Below, piece by piece: positions 34,305 to 42,526 of a DNA stretch of 64,000 bases. This DNA is from Pseudotabrizicola sediminis (GTDB lineage Bacteria; Pseudomonadota; Alphaproteobacteria; Rhodobacterales; Rhodobacteraceae): positions 310,001 to 374,000 of the forward strand of contig NZ_RPEM01000003.1 in assembly GCF_004745575.1 (NCBI RefSeq), given 5' to 3'. Under the pieces are notes generated by a model. That model saw only the letters and a list, made by a program, of their open reading frames with translations, had not been told where the DNA came from and did no database searches. Position numbers and translations under genes: made by a program. How positions within the stretch are numbered: position 1 is the stretch's first letter; every line of letters begins with the position of its first letter.

Positions 34305-34760
34305 ATGCGGAAGTTTCTTGTCGTGCTGGACGACAGTCGGGAATGCCTGAACGCAATGCGCTTTGCCGCGTTGCGGGCGGCCCATACGGGTGCAGGGGTG
34401 ACGATTTTGTCGGTTATTCCGCCGGAAGAGTATCAGCACTGGATGGGTGTTGCCGATCTGATGCGGGCCGAAGCGCGCGAACGGATCGAGGCGCATTTCG
34501 AGGTCTTTGCCAAATGGATGCGCGACAAACAGGGGGTGAACCCCGATCTGGTCATCCGCGAAGGCGACCCGGTGACCGAGATCCTGAAGCTGGTGAACGA
34601 AAGCGACGAGATCGGCGTGCTGGTGCTGGGGGCAGGCAGTGACAAATCCGGCCCCGGCCCGCTGGTGACCCAGATGTCAAAGAACGCGGGCGGCCTGCCG
34701 ATCCCGGTCACCATCGTGCCCGGTGAGATGTCGAAGGAACGGCTGGAACGGATCACCTGA
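34305..34760 (+). CDS. Universal stress protein (UspA family)
   Basis: 151 residues with the single Usp fold: MRKFLVVLDDSRECLNAMRF at the start and the nucleotide-binding pattern VLVLGAGSDKSGPGPLV with PVTIVPG at the end (G-x2-G-x9-G-S/T-like). The ATG at 34305 has GGGGAGA upstream. It follows the Hsp70-like gene. The role is general stress survival; the ligand is probably ATP. Confidence 0.93.
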   Translation: MRKFLVVLDDSRECLNAMRFAALRAAHTGAGVTILSVIPPEEYQHWMGVADLMRAEARERIEAHFEVFAKWMRDKQGVNPDLVIREGDPVTEILKLVNESDEIGVLVLGAGSDKSGPGPLVTQMSKNAGGLPIPVTIVPGEMSKERLERIT

Positions 34761-34781
34761 GCCTTCATATCGGCACACTTG

Positions 34782-34797
34782 CGCCCTGCGCAGGGCG
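34782..34797. terminator. GC-rich palindrome after the universal stress gene
   Basis: CGCCCTGCGCAGGGCG is a perfect 16-bp palindrome 21 bp past the stop; it lacks a T run. It may act as a weak terminator. Confidence 0.35.
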
Positions 34798-34817
34798 GGC
34801 TTGCGCACACAGACCTG

Positions 34818-34834
34818 TTGCTGCGCCGCAGCAA
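34818..34834. promoter_or_regulatory. Inverted repeat TTGCTGCG-N-CGCAGCAA
   Basis: A perfect 8-bp inverted repeat around one base, 46 bp before a small gene. It is too tight to make a good RNA hairpin, so a protein-binding site is more likely. The protein is unknown. Confidence 0.35.
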
Positions 34835-34879
34835 AGATTAGGTGGGTGGCAGGGAGGAGAGCACAAAGGACAGACCACC

Positions 34880-35062
34880 ATGACCGCTCTCGTATCGTCA
34901 GACCATTTTCATCTTGCCTTGCCCGTCACGGCGCTGGAGCGCGCGCAAGACGCGACACTGGACTATTGCGCCACCACAGCCAAGGAACAGGCCCATGCAA
35001 AGCTGCGCGACATGTCCGCGCTGGAAACCATGTATGCCTATTTCGGTTCAGACGAGGCCTAG
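34880..35062 (+). CDS. Small protein of 60 residues, unknown
   Basis: Begins MTALVSSDHFHLALPVTALE and contains a mostly helical middle (ERAQDATLDYCATTAKEQAH), ending in acidic SDEA. There is one Cys and no membrane span. AAAGGA lies 9 bases before the ATG, and a GC-rich palindrome lies upstream. Codon use matches the neighbours. Between the stress protein and the NifU-like gene it has 71 bp to the next start. I do not recognise the family. Confidence 0.55.
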   Translation: MTALVSSDHFHLALPVTALERAQDATLDYCATTAKEQAHAKLRDMSALETMYAYFGSDEA

Positions 35063-35080
35063 GCCTTTCAGGGTCTCAGG

Positions 35081-35109
35081 TTGACTTGTGGGTCGGCGAG
35101 GCCCATATC
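35081..35109 (+). promoter_or_regulatory. Candidate promoter of nifU-like/tsaB/rimI
   Basis: TTGACT and CATATC are 17 bp apart; the -10 lies 24 bp before the NifU-like start codon. The -35 is good and the -10 weak. Confidence 0.4.
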
Positions 35110-35133
35110 CAAGTAGAACCGTCGGAGATAGCA

Positions 35134-35697
35134 ATGTTCATCCAGACCGAGTCGACCCCAAACCCCGCCACGCTGAAATTCCTGCCCGGTCTGACCGTGC
35201 TGGAGCTTGGCACCGCCGATTTCCCCAATGCCGAAGCAGCGCAGAAATCGCCGCTGGCCAAGCGCATCTTTGCGGCGGGTAACGTGACGGGTGTGTTTTT
35301 TGGCACCGATTTCGTGACGGTGACGAAGGCCGATGGTGCCGACTGGCAGCACATCAAACCCGCCATCCTTGGTGCCATCATGGAGCATTACCAGTCGGGT
35401 GCTGCGGTCATGGACGGCGAGGCGAAAGCTGCGGGCGGCCATGCCGAACACACCGGCGAAGATGGCGACATCGTGCGCCAGATCAAGGAATTGCTCGACA
35501 CCCGCGTGCGCCCTGCAGTGGCGCAGGATGGGGGCGACATCACCTTCCACGGCTTTGAACGCGGCGTGGTTTACCTTCACATGCAGGGAGCCTGTGCGGG
35601 CTGCCCATCCTCGACCCTGACCCTGAAAATGGGGATCGAGAACCTGCTGCGCCATTACATCCCCGAAGTGACCGAGGTGCGCCCGGTTGCCGCCTGA
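35134..35697 (+). CDS. NifU-family iron-sulfur scaffold/carrier protein
   Basis: 187 residues with two domains. The N-terminal Nfu domain starts MFIQTESTPNPATLKFLPG; the C-terminal NifU domain shows VRPAVAQDGGDITFHGF and the cluster-binding CAGC pair (GACAGCPSSTLTLKMGIE). Such Nfu proteins deliver Fe-S clusters to target enzymes. The ATG at 35134 has GGAG upstream; an open frame extending back to 34723 crosses other genes and was rejected. tsaB follows with an 11-base overlap. Confidence 0.95.
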   Translation: MFIQTESTPNPATLKFLPGLTVLELGTADFPNAEAAQKSPLAKRIFAAGNVTGVFFGTDFVTVTKADGADWQHIKPAILGAIMEHYQSGAAVMDGEAKAAGGHAEHTGEDGDIVRQIKELLDTRVRPAVAQDGGDITFHGFERGVVYLHMQGACAGCPSSTLTLKMGIENLLRHYIPEVTEVRPVAA

Positions 35698-36316
35698 CAC
35701 CATTCTGGCATTCGACACATCGGCGGCGCATTGCGCCGCCGCTTTGCTTTTGCCGGATGGCCGCTGTCTGATCCGGGGGGAAAACATGGCCAAGGGTCAG
35801 GCAGAACGCCTGCTGCCCTTGCTGGAAGAAGTGCTGGCCGAGGCCGGCATCGGCTGGCGCGATCTGACCGCGATCGGCGTCGGCACAGGGCCGGGAAATT
35901 TCACCGGCGTGCGCATTTCCGTGGCAGCGGCGAGGGGGCTTGCCCTGTCACTCGGCCTGCCCGCCATCGGCGTGACCCGGTTGGAGGCGCTGGCCCATGG
36001 CCTGCCGCGCCCGGTGACGGTGGTCGAAGACGCGCGGCGGGATGAGGTTTACGTGCAGCATTTCGGCATATCTGGTCCCGAACCGGCGACCTTACTGCCC
36101 CTTGTTGGTTTGAGTGTGGCCGGGCCGGTCACAGGCTCGGCGGCGGGAGGACTGGGGATGCCGGTTGTCCCCCCGCCGATTCCGATGGTTGAAGCCATCG
36201 CCCGAATTGCCGCAAGCCGTGCGCACGCCCCACAGCCGCGCCCGGCCCCGTTCTACCTGCGCGGGGCCGACGCCACCCCGCCCAGCGACCCGCCCCCGGT
36301 GATTTTCGATGCCTGA
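35687..36316 (+). CDS. tsaB: tRNA threonylcarbamoyladenosine biosynthesis protein TsaB
   Basis: Non-catalytic partner of TsaD for the universal t6A37 tRNA modification. 209 residues: ILAFDTSAAHCAAALL at the start and the conserved GVGTGPGNFTGVRISVAAARGLAL. TTG at 35687 is used, inside the NifU-like gene, with GAGGTG upstream; no ATG or GTG fits before the first strand. The C-terminal third is Pro-rich and shorter than in E. coli. It overlaps rimI by 8 bases. Confidence 0.9.
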   Translation: MPPDTILAFDTSAAHCAAALLLPDGRCLIRGENMAKGQAERLLPLLEEVLAEAGIGWRDLTAIGVGTGPGNFTGVRISVAAARGLALSLGLPAIGVTRLEALAHGLPRPVTVVEDARRDEVYVQHFGISGPEPATLLPLVGLSVAGPVTGSAAGGLGMPVVPPPIPMVEAIARIAASRAHAPQPRPAPFYLRGADATPPSDPPPVIFDA

Positions 36317-36722
36317 CGTGGCCGAACTGGCGTCGATCCATGCCGCCTGCTTCACCCTGCCCCGTCCGTGGTCCGCACCCGAGATAAGGGCGCTCCTGGA
36401 CAGCCCGCACGTCTTTCTGCTCTCCGAATCGGACGGCTTTCTGCTGGGCCGCGCCGTCGCGGGAGAGGCGGAACTGCTGACGCTGGCGGTTTTGCCCACA
36501 ACGCAAGGCAGGGGTCTTGGCGGCAGGCTTGTGCAAGGTTTCCTGAGCGCCGCACAGGCCCGCGCCGCGACAACCGCATTTCTTGAGGTGGCCGCCGGAA
36601 ACGACACCGCGATCAGGCTTTATGAACGCGCTGGATTCGCCCAGACTGGCCACCGGAAAGGGTATTACACCGCCCCGGACGGCCAGCGTCTTGATGCGTT
36701 GATCTTGTCCCGCACGCTCTGA
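36309..36722 (+). CDS. rimI: Ribosomal protein alanine N-acetyltransferase RimI-like GNAT
   Basis: 137 residues. The acetyl-CoA loop reads VLPTTQGRGLGGRLV (R/Q-x2-G-x-G/A), followed by NDTAIRLYERAGFAQTGHRKGYY, typical of RimI. The tsaB-rimI pairing is widespread. The ATG lies within the tsaB end. RimI acetylates the S18 N-terminus in E. coli; a broader N-terminal acetyltransferase role is possible. Confidence 0.9.
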   Translation: MPDVAELASIHAACFTLPRPWSAPEIRALLDSPHVFLLSESDGFLLGRAVAGEAELLTLAVLPTTQGRGLGGRLVQGFLSAAQARAATTAFLEVAAGNDTAIRLYERAGFAQTGHRKGYYTAPDGQRLDALILSRTL

Positions 36723-36755
36723 CGCAAGGTCAGACCAACGCTGGGGCGCCTTGAG

Positions 36756-36773
36756 TTTGATCGAAAGATCAAA
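36756..36773. promoter_or_regulatory. Perfect palindrome TTTGATC-GAAA-GATCAAA
   Basis: An 18-base element with 7-bp arms and a 4-base centre in the 195-bp gap before the nucleoside transporter operon, about 57 bp upstream of the best -35 element. It may be an operator for a substrate-responsive repressor or activator, or a GNRA-capped RNA hairpin terminating rimI transcription; no T run follows. Confidence 0.45.
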
Positions 36774-36829
36774 TCTTGCACGGCGCATTTCAAATGACAC
36801 TTGACCCTGTCTCACGACACTGACCTAAA

Positions 36830-36858
36830 TTGACGACGACCCTAGGCTTTCGTATCTG
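36830..36858 (+). promoter_or_regulatory. Candidate promoter of the nucleoside transporter operon
   Basis: TTGACG (36830-36835) and TATCTG (36853-36858) are 17 bp apart, 60 bp before the start codon. Another TTGACC box lies at 36801. The -35 is good, the -10 moderate. Confidence 0.38.
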
Positions 36859-36917
36859 CGGGCAGCCCAAGGGCAAAGAAAAACGTAAACGTCGCAATGA
36901 CAACCGGGAGAGTCTCG

Positions 36918-37922
36918 ATGACCATGATGAAACACCTTTTGGGCGCAGCAGGCGTGCTTGCCCTCACCGTCGGCGCGGCCGCTGCGGAACCCGCGCTGAT
37001 CTACGATCTGGGCGGCAAATTCGACAAGTCCTTTAACGAGGCCGCCTTCAACGGTGCCGAACGCTGGGCCAAGGAAACCGGCGGTTCTTACAAGGAAATC
37101 GAGATGCAGAATGAGGCCCAGCGCGAACAGGCGCTGCGCCGTCTGGCTGAAGCCGGGTCAAATCCGATTGTTACCACGGGCTTTGGCATGTCGGACCCGA
37201 TTGCCACCGTGTCCAAGGACTTCCCCGATACCAAATTTGTCACCATCGACGGCTGGGTCGACCCGGCAGAGCATCCAAACGTTCTGACCGTCGGCTTTGC
37301 CGAGCATGAAGGATCCTATCTGGTTGGCATGATGGCCGCCCTTGCGTCGAAGACGGGAACGGTCAGCTTTGTCGGCGGGATGGACATTCCGCTGATCCGC
37401 AACTTTGCCTGTGGCTACGCGCAGGGGGCTGTTGCGGTGAACCCCGACATCAAGTTCATCTCGAACATGACCGGCACCACCCCGGCGGCATGGAACGATC
37501 CCGTCAAGGGCTCGGAATTGGCCAAGGCTCAGAAGTCGCAAGGCTCTGACGTGATCTTTGCAGCGGCGGGCGGCACCGGTCTGGGTGTTCTGCAAGCGGC
37601 TGCGGATGAAGGTATCATGTCGATCGGTGTCGACAGCAACCAGAACCACCTGCACCCAGGTTCGGTCCTGACCTCGATGCTCAAGCGCGTGGATGTGGCG
37701 GTCTACAACGCGATGATGCAGGGCGCAGAGCTGGATACCACCACTCAGGCGCTGAACCTTGCGTCGGACGGTGTTGGCTATGCAATGGACGAAAACAACG
37801 CCGAACTGGTGACCGCCGAGATGCAGGCCGCCGTGGATGCCGCCGCCGAACAGATCAAATCGGGCGCGCTGGTGGTACATGATTACCGCACCGACGACAC
37901 CTGCCCGGCAGCGACGTTCTGA
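36918..37922 (+). CDS. BMP/PnrA-family ABC transporter substrate-binding protein
   Basis: 334 residues. Signal peptide MTMMKHLLGAAGVLALTVGAAAAE is followed by the BMP fold: LIYDLGGKFDKSFNEAAFNG, GFAEHEGSYLVGMMAA and IFAAAGGTGLGVLQAA. There is no lipobox, so it is a free periplasmic receptor, as usual in Gram-negative members. The family binds nucleosides; the purine nucleoside phosphorylase in the same cluster supports a purine nucleoside. The ATG at 36918 has GGGAGAG upstream. Confidence 0.93.
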   Translation: MTMMKHLLGAAGVLALTVGAAAAEPALIYDLGGKFDKSFNEAAFNGAERWAKETGGSYKEIEMQNEAQREQALRRLAEAGSNPIVTTGFGMSDPIATVSKDFPDTKFVTIDGWVDPAEHPNVLTVGFAEHEGSYLVGMMAALASKTGTVSFVGGMDIPLIRNFACGYAQGAVAVNPDIKFISNMTGTTPAAWNDPVKGSELAKAQKSQGSDVIFAAAGGTGLGVLQAAADEGIMSIGVDSNQNHLHPGSVLTSMLKRVDVAVYNAMMQGAELDTTTQALNLASDGVGYAMDENNAELVTAEMQAAVDAAAEQIKSGALVVHDYRTDDTCPAATF

Positions 37923-39505
37923 TGGTCGCACCGGCTGACACCATGGGGCGGCAGGCAACTGCCGCCCCGTTTGCCATCGAGTTGAAGGGCATTTCCAAAG
38001 CCTTCGGCCCAGTGCAGGCAAACAAGGACATCAACATCTCCGTGCCGAAAGGCACGATCCACGGCATCATCGGTGAAAATGGCGCCGGGAAATCGACGTT
38101 GATGTCGATCCTTTACGGTTTTTACAAAGCTGACTCCGGTCAGATCCTTGTCGGCGGCACCCCGACCCCGATTCCCGACAGCCAGAGCGCCATCCGCGCC
38201 GGCATCGGCATGGTTTTCCAGCATTTCAAGCTGGTGCAGAATTTCACGGTGCTGGAAAACATCGTGCTGGGGGCCGAAGATGGTGCGCTTCTGAACACCT
38301 CGCTGGGCAATGCGCGGCGCATCCTGCGCGAGCTGGCGCAGGAATACGGGCTGGATGTGGACCCGGACGCGTTGATCGAAGACTTGTCCGTCGGCCATCA
38401 GCAGCGGGTGGAAATACTGAAAGCACTGTTCCGGCAGGCCGATATCCTGATTCTGGACGAGCCGACCGGAGTTCTGACCCCGGATGAAGCGGACCATCTG
38501 TTCCGCATCCTGCGCGGGCTGAAGGATCAGGGCAAAACCATCATCCTGATCACCCACAAACTGCGTGAGATCATGGAGGCGACCGATAACGTCAGCGTGA
38601 TGCGGCGCGGGACCATGGTGGCCACGGTGAAAACCCGCGAGACCAGCCCCGAGCAGTTGGCCGAGCTGATGGTCGGCCGCAAGGTACTGCTGGAGGTCGA
38701 AAAGACCCCCGCCGTGCCGGGTAAGGTGGTGCTGTCGGTTGAAAACCTGCGCGTGCGTGACGAACACGGGGTCGAGCGGTTGAAGGGCATCAGTCTGGAC
38801 ATTCGCGCGGGCGAGATTCTGGGTATTGCGGGGGTTGCGGGTAATGGCCAGTCTGACCTGCTGGGGGCCCTTGGGGGCATGACCAAGGCCACGGGCCGCA
38901 TCACGTTGAACGGGGTGGATCTGCCACTGTCCGGGGCAGGCGCAGATGGCCAGAGCCGCCGTGAGGCTGGCATCGCCCATGTGCCCGAAGACCGGCACCA
39001 CCACGGGCTGATCCTTGATTTCACTGCGTGGGAAAACGTGGCCTTCGGCTATCACAACGATCCGAAATACCAGAAATCCGCCCTGTTCATGGACAATGAC
39101 GCATTGCGCGCCGACACTGAAAAGAAGATGGCGACCTACGATGTGCGCCCGCCGATTGCCACGCTGGAGGCCAAGAATTTCTCGGGAGGGAACCAGCAAA
39201 AGATCGTGGTCGCGCGGGAAGTCGAACAGAACCCTGACCTGCTGTTGATCGGCCAGCCGACGCGGGGGGTGGACATTGGCGCGATTGAGTTCATCCATAA
39301 GCAGATCGTGGCTCTGCGCGATGCGGGAAAGGCCATTCTGCTGGTCAGCGTGGAGCTGGATGAAATCATGTCGCTGTCCGACCGCATCGCCGTGATGTTC
39401 GACGGCCAGATCATGGGAATGCGTGACCCGGCCACCACGGATGAGCGCGAGTTGGGCATGCTGATGGCCGGGATGGACGGCAAAACCGCCGGGGAGGCCG
39501 CCTGA
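37922..39505 (+). CDS. Nucleoside ABC transporter, fused double ATPase
   Basis: 527 residues with two ABC modules in one chain, as in ribose and BMP-type importers. Module 1: Walker A GENGAGKS, signature region LSVGHQQRVEI, Walker B ILILDEPTGVL. Module 2: degenerate Walker A AGVAGNGQS, signature FSGGNQQKIVVAREV and GQPTRGVD in place of the usual Walker B Glu. The second site is thus probably catalytically impaired, the family norm. The ATG overlaps the preceding stop (TGATG); an ATG at 37943 is an alternative. Confidence 0.93.
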   Translation: MVAPADTMGRQATAAPFAIELKGISKAFGPVQANKDINISVPKGTIHGIIGENGAGKSTLMSILYGFYKADSGQILVGGTPTPIPDSQSAIRAGIGMVFQHFKLVQNFTVLENIVLGAEDGALLNTSLGNARRILRELAQEYGLDVDPDALIEDLSVGHQQRVEILKALFRQADILILDEPTGVLTPDEADHLFRILRGLKDQGKTIILITHKLREIMEATDNVSVMRRGTMVATVKTRETSPEQLAELMVGRKVLLEVEKTPAVPGKVVLSVENLRVRDEHGVERLKGISLDIRAGEILGIAGVAGNGQSDLLGALGGMTKATGRITLNGVDLPLSGAGADGQSRREAGIAHVPEDRHHHGLILDFTAWENVAFGYHNDPKYQKSALFMDNDALRADTEKKMATYDVRPPIATLEAKNFSGGNQQKIVVAREVEQNPDLLLIGQPTRGVDIGAIEFIHKQIVALRDAGKAILLVSVELDEIMSLSDRIAVMFDGQIMGMRDPATTDERELGMLMAGMDGKTAGEAA

Positions 39506-40608
39506 TGGACCGTTTGCCACGCTGGGCCGATATCACGCTGGTGCCATTGGTCAGCCTGCTGTTCGCCGCCGCGATTTCGGCGCTGGTGCTGCTGGTGATC
39601 GGGCAAAGCCCGGTCGAGGCGTTCAAGGTCATGGTCGATGGCGCCCTCGGCTCGCCCTATGGCTGGGGCTACACGTTGTATTATGCCACCAGCTTCATCT
39701 TTACCGGGCTGGCGGTCACGGTGGCGTTTCATGCCGGGCTGTTCAACATCGGCGGTGAGGGGCAGGCGCAACTGGGGGGGCTCGGCGTGGCGCTGGTTTG
39801 CCTGTCCCTTCCTTGGCCACACTGGACCGTTGCGCTGATCGCGGCCACGGCGGGCGCGGCGCTGTTCGGTGCGGCATGGGCCGCTGTGCCCGCCTATCTG
39901 CAGGCCAAACGCGGAAGCCATATCGTGATCACGACGATCATGTTCAACTATATTGCGGCGGCGCTGCTGGTCTATGTGCTGGTCGATGTGCTGCGCCCGA
40001 CCGGGCAGATGGACCCGGCCTCGGCCCGCTTTCCCGTCGGCGCGCAACTGCCTGCCCTGAACGACATTCCCGGCTTCAACCTTATTTTTCAACGGCCCGT
40101 GCCCGCGAATGTGACCCTGCTGATCGCGCTGGCGATGGCTGTCGTCGTCTGGGCGCTGCTGTGGCGCACGCGGCTCGGCTATCAGATCCGCGCCTTTGGA
40201 AAATCCGAGGCGGCGGCGAAATACGCCGGAATCAATCCGGTGCGCATCACCATAATCGCCATGCTGATCTCGGGCGGCCTGGCCGGGATGATGAGCATCA
40301 ACAATGTCATGGGCGAAGCGGAGCGGCTGTTGCAGAACTCGTCCGAAGGGGCCGGGTTCATTGGCATTGCCGTGGCGCTGATGGGGCGCAACCACCCGTT
40401 CGGCGTGGTGCTGGCGGCGCTTTTGTTCGGTTTCCTGTATCAAGGCGGCGCGGAGCTTGGGTTGTGGACCAATATCCCGATCGAGATGCGCATCGTGGTG
40501 CAGGGTCTGGTGATCCTGTTCACCGGTGCGCTTGATGTCATGGTGCGCATGATCCTGGAACGCCTGTTCCGCCTGTTCCGGTCGACAAAAGCAATGAGGG
40601 CCGCCTGA
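39505..40608 (+). CDS. Nucleoside ABC transporter permease 1
   Basis: 367 residues, about ten hydrophobic spans. FHAGLFNIGGEGQAQLGGLGVAL is the branched-chain/ribose-type permease signature (BPD_transp_2; seen here in parts), and the C-terminal EAA-like loop is RAFGKSEAAAKYAGINPVR. It pairs with the next permease as a heterodimer. TGATG couplings join it to both neighbours. Confidence 0.93.
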   Translation: MDRLPRWADITLVPLVSLLFAAAISALVLLVIGQSPVEAFKVMVDGALGSPYGWGYTLYYATSFIFTGLAVTVAFHAGLFNIGGEGQAQLGGLGVALVCLSLPWPHWTVALIAATAGAALFGAAWAAVPAYLQAKRGSHIVITTIMFNYIAAALLVYVLVDVLRPTGQMDPASARFPVGAQLPALNDIPGFNLIFQRPVPANVTLLIALAMAVVVWALLWRTRLGYQIRAFGKSEAAAKYAGINPVRITIIAMLISGGLAGMMSINNVMGEAERLLQNSSEGAGFIGIAVALMGRNHPFGVVLAALLFGFLYQGGAELGLWTNIPIEMRIVVQGLVILFTGALDVMVRMILERLFRLFRSTKAMRAA

Positions 40609-41576
40609 TGGATTATGCGACCCTTCTGCAGCTTCTCGACACCACCCTCCGACTGGCAACGCCGCTGTTGCTGGCCTGCCTTGCGGGACTGTACTCGGAG
40701 CGTGCGGGCATCTTCGACATCGGGCTGGAGGGCAAGATGCTGGCTGCCGCAATGTCGGCGGGCGCGGTCGCCGCGCTGACCGGTTCGGCTTGGGCGGGAT
40801 TGCTGGCCGGGATCGGCGCGTCGATGCTGTTTGCCCTTTTGCATGGCATTGCCGCCATCACCTTCCGCGGCAACCAGCTGATTTCCGGCGTCGCGCTGAA
40901 CTTTCTGGCCTCAGGCCTGACGGTACTGATTGCGCAGGCCTTGTTCCAGCAGGGCGGTCGCACGCCGCCGCTGAGCGGCCCGGCCCGTTTCAACGCGATC
41001 ACCTTGCCGGGGGCCGAGGCACTGCGCGAGGTGCCGCTGATCGGCCCGCTGTACTACGAAGTGATCTCGGGTCATTCGGTTCTGGTCTACATGGCATTTC
41101 TGATCGTGCCGCTGACCTGGTGGATTCTGTTCCGCACCCGGTTTGGCCTGCGCCTGCGTGCGGTGGGGGAAAACCCGGCCGCTGTAGATACGGCAGGCAT
41201 TTCGGTGGTCGGGCTGCGCTTTGCGGCCGTTGGGATCACCGGGATCTTGTGCGGCATCGCAGGGGCCTACATGGCGACCGCGCTTCAGGCCGGATTTGGC
41301 CGCGAGATGACCGCCGGGCGCGGCTACATCGCGCTTGCCGCGCTGATCTTTGCCAAATGGCGCCCCGTTGCGGCGATGTGGGCCTGCCTGCTCTTCGGTT
41401 TCTTTCAGGCGCTCGCCCTGCGGCCCGATGTGGTGCAGGCGGTGGTGCAGGTCAGGGTGCCGGTGCCGCTCCTGGATGCCCTGCCGTACCTGCTGACCGT
41501 TCTGGTGCTGGCGGGGTTCGTCGGCAAAGCGATTCCACCACGCGCCGGGGGGCAACCCTATGTCAAGGAACGCTGA
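40608..41576 (+). CDS. Nucleoside ABC transporter permease 2
   Basis: 322 residues with about nine to ten hydrophobic spans. The family mark YSERAGIFDIGLEGKMLAAA is near the N-terminus; RAVGENPAAVDTAGISV is the ATPase-contact loop. Start ATG overlaps the preceding stop. A 67-bp gap with GC-rich palindromes follows, then the phosphorylase. Confidence 0.93.
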   Translation: MDYATLLQLLDTTLRLATPLLLACLAGLYSERAGIFDIGLEGKMLAAAMSAGAVAALTGSAWAGLLAGIGASMLFALLHGIAAITFRGNQLISGVALNFLASGLTVLIAQALFQQGGRTPPLSGPARFNAITLPGAEALREVPLIGPLYYEVISGHSVLVYMAFLIVPLTWWILFRTRFGLRLRAVGENPAAVDTAGISVVGLRFAAVGITGILCGIAGAYMATALQAGFGREMTAGRGYIALAALIFAKWRPVAAMWACLLFGFFQALALRPDVVQAVVQVRVPVPLLDALPYLLTVLVLAGFVGKAIPPRAGGQPYVKER

Positions 41577-41593
41577 GCGGCGCGATTGAAATC

Positions 41594-41622
41594 AACCCCT
41601 GGGGTTTCACACCCCCCGGGGG
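41594..41622 (+). other. GC-rich overlapping palindromes before the phosphorylase gene
   Basis: AACCCC-T-GGGGTT (41594-41606), GGGGT-ttcac-ACCCC (41601-41615) and CCCCC/GGGGG (41613-41622) overlap, so only one hairpin can form at a time. They lie 22-50 bp before the start codon. They may tune phosphorylase expression relative to the transporter. Confidence 0.35.
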
Positions 41623-41643
41623 ATCAGCAGAAAGGCAGGCAGT

Positions 41644-42447
41644 ATGAGCACCAGATCCGAAGCAAGCGCCCTGATCTGCGAGCGCGCAGGCGATGCGCCG
41701 GTGCGGATGGGGCTGATCCTGGGCTCTGGCCTTGGCCATCTGGCGCATTCGGTGGACGGGGTGGCCATTCCCTATGCCGATCTGCCCGGTTTCCCGCATG
41801 CCGCCGTCTCGGGCCATAACCCGAACCTGTATATCGGCACGTTGGAAGGCGTGCGGGTGGCGGTGTTCGGCGCGCGGGAGCATTATTACGAAAAGGGCAA
41901 CCCGGCGGCGATGCGGCTGGCGTTGGAGGTGCTGAGCGATCTGGGTGCGGACAGCCTGATTTTGACCAATGCCGCAGGCTCCATGCGCACAGACATTCCG
42001 CCCGGCGATCTGATGCTGCTGTCCGATCACATCAACTATAACGGCCTCAACCCCTTGATCGGCGAGCTGACGGACGCCCGCTTCGTGCCGATGACCACAG
42101 CGCACGACCCGGATCTGCGCGCGGCGCTGCGATCCAGTGCGCTGGCCGAGGGAATCGACATCAAGGATGGGGTTTACGCCTGGTACTCGGGGCCTTCGTT
42201 TGAAACCCCTGCAGAGATCCGGATGCTGAAGATGCTCGGGGCCGATGCGGTTGGCATGTCTACCGTGCCCGAGGTCATTCTGGCACGATTTCTTGGCCTG
42301 CGCTGTGCCGCGATTTCCACCATCACCAACATGGCGGCTGGGATGTCGGATGAGCAGATCAGCCATGAACACACCAAGGCGATGGCCCCGATGGGTGCGG
42401 CAAAACTGGAACGCATCCTGCGGCATTTCCTGAGCAATCTCCGATGA
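41644..42447 (+). CDS. punA: Purine nucleoside phosphorylase (trimeric type)
   Basis: Splits purine nucleosides with phosphate into base and ribose-1-phosphate. 267 residues, the size of the trimeric PNP. Typical parts are LILGSGLGHLAHSVDG, GHNPNLYIGTLEG, SLILTNAAGSM and YAWYSGPSFETPAEIRML with MSTVPEVILAR. The ATG has AAAGGCAGG upstream. It completes the uptake-and-cleavage unit with the four transporter genes before it. Confidence 0.93.
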   Translation: MSTRSEASALICERAGDAPVRMGLILGSGLGHLAHSVDGVAIPYADLPGFPHAAVSGHNPNLYIGTLEGVRVAVFGAREHYYEKGNPAAMRLALEVLSDLGADSLILTNAAGSMRTDIPPGDLMLLSDHINYNGLNPLIGELTDARFVPMTTAHDPDLRAALRSSALAEGIDIKDGVYAWYSGPSFETPAEIRMLKMLGADAVGMSTVPEVILARFLGLRCAAISTITNMAAGMSDEQISHEHTKAMAPMGAAKLERILRHFLSNLR

Positions 42448-42472
42448 GGCGGATCGGCGTTTGACTTCGCTG

Positions 42473-42494
42473 CCAAAGGCGCGCAAGCCTTTGG
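42473..42494 (+). terminator. Hairpin after punA
   Basis: CCAAAGGC and GCCTTTGG form a perfect 8-bp stem with loop GCGCAA, 26 bp after the stop. No T run follows. Confidence 0.5.
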
Positions 42495-42526
42495 ACTGAC
42501 CGCCCTTTCCCCTGCCGGGGCCTGAC

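Noticed and set aside
34723-35697. NifU-like protein extended N-terminally to 324 residues
   Set aside because: The extra part covers the small 60-residue gene in another frame and has no ribosome site; the family starts at MFIQTESTPNP.
37883-39520. 545-codon open frame on the minus strand
   Set aside because: Antisense to the double ATPase gene; no motif.
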